This document shows, piece after piece, positions 20,490 to 30,009 of a DNA stretch of 64,000 nucleotides. A program made the position numbers and the translations under genes. Each line of letters starts with the position of its first letter. The stretch's first letter is position 1. Source of the DNA: Utricularia gibba (taxonomy: Eukaryota; Streptophyta; Magnoliopsida; Lamiales; Lentibulariaceae). Under the pieces are notes generated by a model, which saw only the letters and a program-made list of their open reading frames with translations, ran no database searches and had not been told where the DNA came from. The stretch lies in assembly GCA_002189035.1 (NCBI GenBank), contig NEEC01000011.1:868001-932000 (forward strand), in the 5' to 3' direction.

Positions 20490-21841
20490 TGATGACACAC
20501 GTTTTCTTAGTATTTTATAATACAAAATTATGATGTTTTGTTGTAATTTATGTTAGATTTGTGTGGTTTTTTATATTTTACATGTTGTGTACGTCAGAAA
20601 GTGGATTAAATCCTTTGATTTGATCCATCTTTTGTTACTGATGATTAATCAAGTCTATCAAGAGGATTAGCAGCAAATCAAATTAAAAGATGTGTGGATT
20701 ATGTTGAAGAAGACATAATATCCAAAGGGAGACAAAGAGCACTATTCTATCCCCCTACAGTCTATAGGTTCAATCCAAAAACAATATTAGTGTTAATGGA
20801 GTAAAGAAGAGGAGAAATTTTTGGAGGAGTGAGAGAATGGAGGGGGATTTTCAGCAATGAAAATCACACAAACAGAGAGGCTCCAGAACGAACGAAAGGG
20901 GTGAAGAAGATGATTTTTTTTTCTGGAAGAAAAGCCTCAACGTGAAGAGCAAGGTCAATAACCCAATTCAGTGCTACTTTTCTGATACGTGAACAATAAC
21001 AAAAGGAGAACATAACTATTTCACCTTTCTCTTTCGTTTTCTGGATATCTTGTTTTTGTAGCATTTTATCTTATAATATTTATGATGTTTTTGTCGGATT
21101 ATGATTATGAAATCTTGCTTTTCTTATCAAATATGATTGACTAGATCTTAGGAATACCTTAAGGTGTAGAATAGTGATGTAAGGCAAGGATTTATAAGAT
21201 AATTGATCATTATGTCTCAACTTTTATTTCTATTATTTCTCAGGTAGACTTAAGTGGGGGAAACAAAAAGTTTCGCAACTCAGATGCCAGATTTAAAGAT
21301 AGATTAACAAATCAAGATTGGGATAGTAACTATTAGTCCTAGATAGAAACAAGAGAGTCGGGTAGACCCAATTCTAAATATTTTGTACATAAATAGATCT
21401 AAATGTGGAATGGATGATGACATTAGAGGCTATCTTAATTAAAAACATGAAAAATAACCTGGGCATGCTTATATTATTTGGATTAAGTATAGAAACATTG
21501 CATATTAACTTAGGTACATTAGTATCATGATACCTATATCACTTTGAGGTATCTTAGTATTACATTATGTACAAAACCTGTACATATTACCTTCTATATT
21601 TTTATTCGATTTTATTTACTAAATTTACGTACCACTGTTAATTTGAGTTTAGATTAAAAATAATATTTATTCTATAAACTTACATTTGATAAAACACATA
21701 GTAAACACTTGCTCCTTAATTGACCCCGAATTTCCACTATAAATCTTGTGTTTAATTTGTATTTTATGAATATTAGGACTTAGAAATTTATTTAATATGA
21801 AATTCATTTTCTCGCAATGACTTGAGAATTTTCCTTTATCA
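20490..21841 (+). mobile_element. Athila-type LTR (copy D), related to the Athila-2 LTR
   Basis: It starts TGATGACACACG and ends CTTTATCA (1352 bases) and follows the Athila-2 5' LTR (40285-41647) over its length. Shared parts include the hairpin word near 20602-20627, the GACTAGATCTTAGGAATACC block at about 21140 and the GGGTAGACCCAATTCTA block near 21360. No primer binding site or coding follows and the flanking five bases do not match, so it is a solo or truncated LTR with degraded flanks. Confidence 0.75.
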
Positions 21842-22225
21842 TTCTATCCTTTCGATGCTGTGCTTTGAAAGTTGCTTCCACTCAGCTTTTGACGTAGAAC
21901 AAGAGTTAGAGTTTTTAACTGAAAAAGAAATAAAATAACACTCAAAGATTACCTTCTCAACTCACGCTCGTATGTATCTTGCATAGCCCTATGTAGAGCA
22001 CCTAGCACAACAACACGCCATCTATAACTTTGGTCCAAGTTTCCCATAAATTGTGAGTGTGTAATGGCCCGTATGCCAATAAGAAAAACTTGACTTACAG
22101 AATTCTTTTGAGGTTTTACTTAAGCCAAAAATTTGCACTCACTAGATGTTGATGTGTAGAAATACGTATACTTTGTTGTAGGCCTTGTTTTTTCCACACT
22201 TAAGTGTTTTTATCATTTCAAGGTT
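21842..22225. other. No recognised feature
   Basis: AT-rich sequence without a recognisable gene between the copy D LTR and the chromovirus gag. It could include the lost 5' part of that element. Confidence 0.4.
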
Positions 22226-22990
22226 TTGACACTTGAAGAAAAATTTGAGGTGATTAATGTTCCAAGGCATATGAAAACATTGTTGGCAATACATTGGTTA
22301 GATGGTGATGCAGCTTCCTTGTGGAGAAGTATGGGGGCACATGGTTTGCAGGGGGTGGATACACCTTGGACTGAATATAAGGTGATGTTTTATGATCACT
22401 TTTTCCTTGAGAAAATAAGGCATGTGAAAAGAAGTGAGTTTGACAGGTTGAGGCAAGGGAACTTATAGGTTACTAAATATCTTAGCAAGTTCAATGAATA
22501 TGCAAGGCACCCCATGTATTTGATGGCTAATGAAAAGGAAAAAGTAAAGAAGTTTATTGAAGGCTTGGATTGTAAAATCCAAATGGCTTTAGTAGGACAT
22601 AAAAGAGCTGATTTCCCTGATCTTGTAAGCACGGCCATCAAGTTTGAAACTGAGCTAAAGAGGAGCGATCAAGTATTCCAAAGGAAGAGGACACAAGTTG
22701 ATAGGGAAAGCAGAATACTAGCAAAAAAATTTATACCTATTGGAAATTCAAGAGCAGGGAATAGGAATATTGTTTTTCGAGAGTGCCCAACATGTAAGAG
22801 AAAGAGCTGGTGAATGTAGGCTTGGTTCACAAACTTATTATGGATGTGGGAAAGAAGGGCACATGCTGATGAAATGCCCAAAAAGACAACCCAAGACACA
22901 GCAGCAGCCACTGGAAAAAGAAAGCAAACTGCTATTGTCGAGTTTTTGCTATTAGTGGAGATCAAACTGAAGAGAATATAATCACATGTA
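22226..22990 (+). pseudogene. Chromovirus-type gypsy gag
   Basis: The gag core carries the W-containing DAASLWRSMGAHG block, TPWTEYKVMFYDHFF, and RSEFDRLRQGNL followed by a TAG at 22466. Downstream are KFNEYARHPMYLM and KVKKFIEGLD, all features of Del/Galadriel-like gag. A frameshift near 22790 leads to a zinc knuckle reading TYYGCGKEGHMLMKCPK, in which the first Cys has become Tyr. The frame stops at 22953 in a region where the gag-protease linker should begin. The solo LTR at 23008 interrupts the gene. Confidence 0.85.
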
Positions 22991-23007
22991 TTATTCTTGA
23001 TGAGTCC

Positions 23008-24179
23008 TGATAACACATATTTTTGAGTGGCTCAATGCATGGAATTTACTCATTTTATGCTACAAAAATTAAGCTTAATTGCCTGTTTCTATATTTTTGC
23101 ACATAAATACCGTAGGAGTGCACTTTTAGTCTTAGTTGGGACTAAATCTGCGATTTAGTCCCAACCTTCTAACAGTTCCTTTCGAGCAATGCAGCATGGG
23201 TCGCAACACAAATCCCAAGGAGCCGAGTATGAACAGTGTGGTGGCAGAGAAGGTGGCAGAAGTCTGAAAAAGAGTACACACAAAGTCCAAGGAGGTGAAA
23301 AATGGAGATTTTGGACAAAAAGGGAGGAAAGGTGGAGAGAGAAGCAGATCTCCCCTTGGAGACTCACGAACACATTTTCTGGGGAGAAGGTTTTCTGGGG
23401 AGGAAGAAGAAGGAAGACAAATAGGAACGAAGCTGAAGTTCAAGATTATTTTCTATCTTCGAAGAATATTACTCCTAGCTAAGAGTAACTAGTGACGTTT
23501 TTCAGTTTTTGTTGACACTTCACATTACTTGCTTGTTTGCTTTCTGGTATTTGACTGTGAAATGAGCACACTGTGGGTGATGTTTTCTTTTCCACTTTCG
23601 TTTACCTTAAGCATGAGTGGCTAAGTACTTAGGGGGGTGTCTTGGGGTAAAAAGGGGAGAAACATGTTAATCAACCTTTAGATCTAAACAGCCATGAGTC
23701 ACGCCACTTCCTTAACAAACCAGGATAGATCCAGGAGAGGGAAGTAGTGAAACCCAACTTAACAACCCTAATTAGAGGTAGAACAAAGATTAGGGGGAAA
23801 AACAAGAATCCGGGTAGACCTAGATCTTGTGAGTTAGTTGTATGATTTGTAGTTTGTGTGAGCTTGTTTAGTGATGAGCATACATCCCCTAGGAGTCCCA
23901 AAGCATCACCCATTCCATTCCAGAAACAACCGAACTCTAGAACTTGTTATTTTTATTTACTGTATTTCGTTTTAGTTCTGCCTTAGTCCTAGCTAAGACC
24001 AATTTTACCAACGTGACACTAGTTTCATGTGTCAGCTTTCATATGGCAAGCACCTGCTCTTCGTGTTCGACCCTAATCACTATGCTCATAATTGTTTTAT
24101 GCTTGAATGTGGGTTAGATTATAAATTTATTTGATAGGAAAATTTGCAATTAACGACTTGCACAATTTTTCGTTTATCA
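23008..24179 (+). mobile_element. Solo LTR (copy A) with 5-bp target duplication
   Basis: The LTR begins TGATAACACAT and ends TTTATCA, 1172 bases. It is flanked by AGTCC at 23003-23007 and at 24180-24184, and the chromovirus gag-protease reading resumes after it, so this is an insertion later reduced to a solo LTR by recombination between its LTRs. Copy C at 63117 is about 95 percent identical by eye. The hairpin GTTGGGACTAAATC/GATTTAGTCCCAAC lies at 23135-23165. Confidence 0.93.
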
Positions 24180-24184
24180 AGTCC

Positions 24185-25000
24185 ATATCAGCTCATGCTT
24201 TGATTGGCTGTGGTACATTTCATTCATTTGTTTCCAATGAATTTGCTAGACTATTGAATAGGAAACCATAAAATGATTTCCTTATTGTGATTACACCATC
24301 TAGTCAACAGAAAATGTAGTCCAGAAAGATTTACAAGGATTGAGCTATTGAAATTGAGGATGAGTGGTTGTTAGTTGCTTTGAGGGAGATTGATTGTTTG
24401 GATTTGTTATAATTCTAGGAATGGATTGGTTGGAAGCATATTATATGGTTATTGATTGCCATAAAAAAGAATTGAGAGCAGGAAATGGAAAAGTTTTTAA
24501 GATGGGTTAATAGGAAAGATAGGTTACAATGTCTTGGATACTTGGTTTTCATTGCTGATGAAGCAAAGCAGCAAAGAATAGAGGATGTACGCATTGTTAA
24601 GGAATTTCCTGATGTTTTTTTCCGGATGACTTGCCCGGTAAGCCATCAAGGAGAGAAATAGAGCAAACCATAGAGTTGCAAGGAACTTCACCGATTTTCA
24701 AGGCCCCCTTATACAATGAAGTTTTCATTGCTTAGAGAGTTGCAGATACAATTAAGGGAAATGGTAGATAAAGAATAATTAGACCTAGTACATCACCATG
24801 GGGAGCTCCTATGCTATTTGTGAAAAAAAAAAAGGATGGCAGTTTACGATTATGCTATGACTACCTAGAATTGAACAAAATGACAATCAAAAATAAATAT
24901 TTAGTATCAAGGATTTATGATTTATTAGATCAATTAGAGGGAGCTACAGTGTTTTTAAGACTGATCGGCAATTTCTCTTAGAACATATGCTATAAGAACA
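24185..25000 (+). pseudogene. Chromovirus protease and N-terminal reverse transcriptase
   Basis: Continuing from the gag before the solo LTR, the frame reads ALIGCGTFHSFVSNEFARLL, where the protease active site (usually DSGATHSF) has decayed to GCGTFHSF. Degenerate sequence leads to KEFPDVFF...LPGKPS near 24600. The RT then has [33 protein letters not shown] and [11 protein letters not shown] at 24780-24960. The rest of RT, RNase H and integrase are absent: at about 25000 the sequence changes to an unrelated gag. Confidence 0.85.
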
Positions 25001-26530
25001 ATCACCTTTTGTAATAGAAGAATAGGTTTATCTTCTGTTACTTTTTTGTATCTTTGACAGCCCCGCATAGCTCCGAAGAAGAAAAACCAGCAACTGCCCA
25101 ACTCCCAAGCGGGCTTGGTGGCTGTTCCGACTAGTATTCCTGTTCAAGTTGAAACAAATCAATTTGTCAATTTTGTGCCTAACAACTTGATATCAGAGTG
25201 AATGGATGAATTCAAGGAACTGATGGCAAATATGATGCAAACTTGGCGGAGTTGGAAGCTCGCATATAGAAACTCAACAACGAAGAAGAGAGCACCTCCT
25301 TAGGGGTTAAGCAAACGACGAGGGAAGAAGAAACATATCCACATGACAGAATAGGATTTGGGTCACTTAGACTTGAAGTATCCTGATACGATGGAACAAC
25401 AGATCCACTACGCTGGCTCAACAAATGTGAGCATGCGTTTGAATATCACAACACCAAGGAAGAAAACAAAATGCACATTGTGGCAACACAGTTAGAAGGG
25501 GTTGCCCAAGATTGGGTTATATGGCTCAAAATAAATAACTATGATCTCACGTGGATAAGTTTCAATATTTTCTGTAATTTTCAATTCAGACCTCGGAATC
25601 GATCCACCCGTATGGCAAGACTAGAAAAACTACAAATGGGTTCTGACTTGGAAGAATACCACGCTCAATTCCTGGTAGTGGGTGTAACAGTAAAGGATTT
25701 AACAACTGACAACGAGATGCTGATCTAATGGAGTGGGTTACCAGAGAAACTATCTAGTCAGTATCACACTAAAATCCTTTCAACACGATAGACACCATGA
25801 GCCTGGCGTTCATGCTCCACAAAGGAGAGAAAGGAGGAGTGGGAATGCATCAGAAGCTCGATATAGCAAGAGGAAAGGAAGAAGATGTAGTGGGGGTAAA
25901 GAAGGAAGAAAAGAATAACCCCAAGAAGTCCATGATTCTGAAATGATTACCATAGAAATAGTTTTAAGAAAGGAAAGCCAAGAATTTGTGTTTCCAGTGT
26001 GATGAAAAATTCTCTCCGTGACATAAGTGCAAGAATTTTTTTTCTCATAGAATTCAGTGATGAAGAGTCCGAGGTAGAAGATGAAGAAAATTTCCATATA
26101 TCAAGAAATTGTTTCTTATAGAATTCAGTGATGGAGAGTTAGAGTTAGAAGATGAAGAAAATATCCATATATCATTTAACACCATAAAATGAGGTAATAC
26201 TACAGAAAAGGGCCAACTCATGGTGATTAAGGCATAACTATCAGGACACACATGTGTCTTCCTACTGGAGCTCACACATTTTCATACATGAGAGGATGCT
26301 TAGTAAATTATCACTCTTAAAAAGGGATTAAGAGGGATGGTGGCATACGGAGAATCCATTAGCTATTCTGGAATATGCAAGCATATCAAGCTGAAGTTCG
26401 GAAAGTTCACTTGTCAACAAACACTATACGTCTTTCCTCTAGGGAATTTCCATAGTATTCTCGGATACGATTGGCTTGAAATTCTTTCAATTTTTATATC
26501 TCACTTTCAGATATTTTTACTCGTATCATA
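25001..26530 (+). pseudogene. Second gypsy gag-protease remnant
   Basis: The gag reads YDGTTDPLRWLNKCEHAFEY at about 25390, then QLEGVAQDWVIWLK, TWISFNIFCNFQFRP and LEKLQMGSDLEEYHAQF, with stops and frameshifts between. A knuckle of the CxQCDEKxxPxHKCK type lies at about 26000 with its Gly codon turned into TGA. A 71-base tandem duplication (26041 and 26112) sits in the acidic linker. The protease region is recognised by VAYGESISYSGICKHIKL and FPLGNFHSILGYDWLEIL at 26340-26490. Coding stops there, so this is a separate element from the RT fragment upstream. Confidence 0.8.
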
Positions 26531-26639
26531 ATATCAGTACTATTTATACCCTCAGCACGACCCTATAAATACATAATCAATTATAGTCACATTATAAAAA
26601 TCATATGTGAAAAATGTGTCTATCTAAAAGTATTTGAAC

Positions 26640-27008
26640 CTACTTTAACATCCACGTTCACCACCAGCTACTAGGGTCTCCAATAACATATTATAAAGAC
26701 AAAGTACTGCATGCAACATTTGTTGGAAGCACCAAGATGTATCGGTGCTCCTCTTTAAATATACTTTTGCACCTGGATTTTTTATTGTAACCTAAAATTC
26801 CTAAAAATATGCAAACCATCTGTGGCACCGTAACATATTTTCCAACTCTTAAACGTGAACGATTATCTAACAGGCTATATAAAATATCGAAAGCATCTTT
26901 GGTGATTCTCAAATTCTCTATTAATGCCCTGTTCACATTACTAATCAACTTACTCATATATTCAATTTGTTTAGAAATTTTATCTGTGAGGAAATATTTG
27001 TGTCTCAC
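26640..27008 (-). pseudogene. PIF/Harbinger transposase N-terminal fragment
   Basis: The minus strand reads LRITKDAFDILYSLLDNRSR and GKYVTVPQMVCIFLGILGYN, the helix-turn-helix region of PIF-type transposases. After a frameshift near 26755 comes CFQQMLHAVLCLYNMLLETL, which matches the start of the transposase at 15567 (CFQKVLHTVLCLHEVLLETP). The two copies are therefore the same family. The DDE part is missing. Confidence 0.8.
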
Positions 27009-27773
27009 CTATACCCCTTCACAATAAGTTTTTCAATATAAGTATATTAACACATTCATGTTAATGAAATATTTGGTTAATGCCACCACCTATACACTCA
27101 AAATGGCATAAGTCTCACTAGAAAAATTCATGTCCCCACAACACTCGAAAAATCAGAGAAAAGAAATCCATGCACACAAAACCGCTGATTTTGAAATTAA
27201 AAAAATTGCAAAATCAGCAACAACAGCCACAACGTGCGTCGGCAGTAGACAAAACCCACCAACAACAAAAAAAAAAGTACCAGAAGGCCCACCCTTCTAC
27301 GCCCAATCAGTACACAAACACGACACTACCAGCAATTCGCGATGCTTGCGGCTGGTTTCTGGTTGATCTCCATTGAAATTTACAGCAATGTGAGGGTATT
27401 GGAAGCTGCAATACTTGTTTGCTTAAATCGACCACCTCCGCAGTTTTAGTTAACCGAGTCCAGCAAGTTTCTGCAGTGTATAGGCAACTGGCAGATATAT
27501 TTTAACCCATCCATGAGTCCACCTCGCTACTCGCCTTGAATTCCTGTCACTCAACCCATCCATCCATCCTCCCATTTATCTTGAATTCTTTTCACCGATG
27601 GTGTTGACCTCCATGATTTGGTCGTCAAGAAACAAATCATTCCCACTCAATCTGCTTCCTTCACCTACAGCGGCTCCCTTATTGCACCCTAATTTTACTT
27701 TTGTTTCATCCCCACTCTACTCAATTTACCATAATGATGTTGGTTAATTACATAAAATACTCATATAGGGTAT
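27009..27773. other. No recognised gene
   Basis: Two overlapping short open frames at 27130-27376 have no family resemblance and Lys/Gln/Thr-rich low-complexity composition. Pyrimidine-rich CCATCCATCC words occur near 27550. Confidence 0.4.
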
Positions 27774-28030
27774 GCTTGGTAGGATAAAAAAAAGGTTTAA
27801 ATCCTTTGGTTTTTTAATAAATTAGGATGTTTGATAAATATGATTTAACAATCCTCATGATTTGAAGAATAATTTAAAGATATTTCAATAAATAAATTAA
27901 AAAAACTCATTCTTTATTTGAGTTTAACAAATCTTTCACTCAGAGCATCTATCAAACACTTTTAATGTTAACAAAGGTTTATATAAACAATAATAATTCA
28001 AACCTTTGAATACTAATCCATCCTACAAAG
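27774..28030. mobile_element. MITE with imperfect terminal inverted repeats
   Basis: The left end GCTTGGTAGGAT...AGGTTTAAAT is mirrored at the right end by ATTCAAACCTTTG...ATCCTACAAAG, about 255 bases apart, around an AT-rich body. Target-site duplication was not resolved. Confidence 0.6.
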
Positions 28031-28621
28031 ATTTTGATGTCCTTCTAACAGATTTTGATAAAATTGACCTATGAACAATTGGGTCAATTTTAACAAACAA
28101 GTAAAGGTTAATGCATAAATTTGCAATGTATTATGAAATAGTCAGATCATTCTTATGAATTTTACAAACAGTTAGGTTAATAAGAATAATATCATAAACA
28201 ATGGTATTAATGTTGTGAATATTTCAAAAACTATAAAACCAACTGTTCAATGTGCAGCAAATCATAAGTCTGTTATGTAATGACATTGAAATAGTGTGGT
28301 CCAGATTATAATTATCCCAAATTACTACATGGTATATAAAAAGTAAATTGCTTCTTAATCATAAAATACTATCCCAAATAGCTATATCAATTAGGAATTG
28401 TCTTTATGTGATTTCTATCAATATAAAAAAATAAAAGGATTATAAAGAATATTCTGAATTATTTAAATGGAGTTCCAAGAGAATAAACGCCGATATTTAC
28501 TCATGAATAATATGTTTGTAACAATACGATTGGACTTCTTATTCAAGAATGGCCTTTTTATTTCAATATTTTCTATATAGTATAATTTTTCCGATCAACG
28601 ATAAAACATACAAAATTTGAT

Positions 28622-28806
28622 CTATTTCTTTATTTACTCACGAATCATCATATGTTTGTAACAATAGGGACAGAATTTTGTTAGTTCTAATTGGCATATT
28701 ATGTTGGTTCTTTTGATTAATATATCTGGAAATACTATCTTAGGACCATTTCTGATGCAACTTGCATTAAAATTACAGTTACTCGGACATCTGGTTTGTT
28801 TAGCCT
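28622..28806 (-). pseudogene. rpl33: Plastid rpl33 pseudogene in NUPT-1
   Basis: The minus strand has the KFCPYCYKHT-type C-terminus (TGTCCCTATTGTTACAAACA) followed by an AATAAAGAAATAG end. Upstream are the ISRYI.QKN and VRVT blocks of ribosomal protein L33, in shifted frames. The 3' end of the gene is repeated at about 28498-28535, 137 bases away. Confidence 0.85.
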
Positions 28807-28986
28807 TGAAAAACCATCTAATTTTTATTTCCTCAATCCAACTAATTCGAAGAAAAAAAAAAAAACTAACTAAAGATCTTCTCCTTGACGGATATTCATT
28901 TTATTACACAGCTACTACTATCCCGTTAGTTGAATTGGAACTTGAGTCTTGCAAATGTTCTTCACGGCTTTCGAAATTATTAACTG

Positions 28987-29109
28987 GAATGAAAAAAAGG
29001 GAAATGTCACTGCATCAGAGAAAAAAATATTAATCTCCCTCAATAGTCCGGCTAGAGTTAGACACGGAATACCAAATGAAATGTACAGTGATCCATAACT
29101 ATTTTTCAT
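28987..29109 (-). pseudogene. psaJ: Plastid psaJ pseudogene in NUPT-1
   Basis: The minus-strand reading contains LAGLLREINIFFSDAVTFPF, matching the C-terminal membrane part of photosystem I subunit J. The frame is open, but the natural stop after FFSF has become a Gln codon and the N-terminus is strongly diverged. It lies next to rpl33 and opposite trnP as in plastids. Confidence 0.88.
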
Positions 29110-29250
29110 GCTAGTATACTTAAAGAAATAAAACCACAAAAATAAAATAGGTAAAAAAAAAATTTCTTTATCAATCCTTTGTCAGTCAAGTAAATAGATA
29201 TGTAAAAAGCAAGACAGGAATTCTTTACAATGATCGCATAGACCAATTGA

Positions 29251-29324
29251 AGGGATGTGGCGCAGCTTGGTAGTAGGGTTCTTTTTTGTATAAAATGTCA
29301 TGGGTTCAAATGCTATCATTCTAT
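29251..29324 (+). pseudogene. trnP-UGG: Plastid trnP-UGG pseudogene in NUPT-1
   Basis: The sequence keeps the D-arm GCGCAGCTTGGTAG and the T-arm GGTTCAAAT of plastid tRNA-Pro. The anticodon loop has changed from TTTGGG to a TTTTTTG form and the acceptor stem no longer pairs, so it is not expected to fold into a working tRNA. Confidence 0.8.
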
Positions 29325-29737
29325 CTATTACTGCAGTTGGGCAACAAGTTATGCTGATATACAGTACGATTGATTCAAACTGCATGAATCCCAGGTGGAA
29401 AGATGGGATTTAGATAGTTCACTTCTTATTTTATATTAATTTTATATGTTTATCCTTAATTTTTTATATATTTATTTATATTTAAAAATGATAAGAACAT
29501 ATTTGTTTTCTTATAGAAATAAAACATTTTTCATCCTTCATAAATCAAACATATTAGATTTCATTCATGTATTCCTATCTCATCTAATATCTTTATTAAA
29601 ATATTTTCCGGTATGTTTGAATTCAGTAACCAAGCACACCCACAAAGGATAATCTTTTCGTCATGGATCCAATGAGATTGAAATGTATTTAGTCACTAGT
29701 ACTATAATTAGAAATTTACCCCATGGGAATCAAAAGC

Positions 29738-29850
29738 CCAACTGATCCACCCGGTCTTGTATTGTAAATATGCTATTATAATAATCAAACCAAAGTAATA
29801 GGCATTAGACCTACCACAATCCAAATATAGTAATACCAATTGACATAAAT
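29738..29850 (-). pseudogene. petG: Plastid petG pseudogene in NUPT-1
   Basis: The plus strand shows the complement of petG almost continuously: the TGTATTGTAAATATGC block (for AYLQYR) and AAAGTAATAGGCATTAG (for the ITLAG/LIP region) in order and spacing. Indels destroy the frame of this cytochrome b6f small subunit. Confidence 0.8.
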
Positions 29851-29928
29851 GTCAATGAGTAAAACTTGTAGACACGGTAAACAATTATTTTTTTTCAAAT
29901 AAAATTTTTTGAATAAGTCGGATCGTGT

Positions 29929-30009
29929 TCAAAACTTCAAACTAATAAAGATAGCCGAAGTTATAGTCAAAGTTAATTTAAATAACCGAGACCTACTTAT
30001 GGTAAATAT
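29929..30009 (-). pseudogene. petL: Plastid petL pseudogene in NUPT-1
   Basis: The minus strand reads FTISRSRLFKLTLTITSAIF, similar to the single membrane helix of cytochrome b6f subunit VI, and ends early. It sits about 80 bases beyond petG, as in plastid genomes. Confidence 0.75.

Noticed and set aside
20490-21841. Copy D as the 3' LTR of Athila-1
   Set aside because: It is closer to the Athila-2 LTR, no polypurine tract precedes it, and the Harbinger composite lies between; kept as an independent LTR.
23132-23443. Open frames on both strands inside LTR copy A (also 63242-63589 in copy C)
   Set aside because: They recur in both LTR copies only because the LTR sequence is repeated; composition and position fit non-coding U3 sequence and no protein family was recognised.
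29325-29737. Expected plastid trnW-CCA between trnP and petG
   Set aside because: No D-arm or T-arm of tRNA-Trp could be matched; it is deleted or too decayed to annotate.
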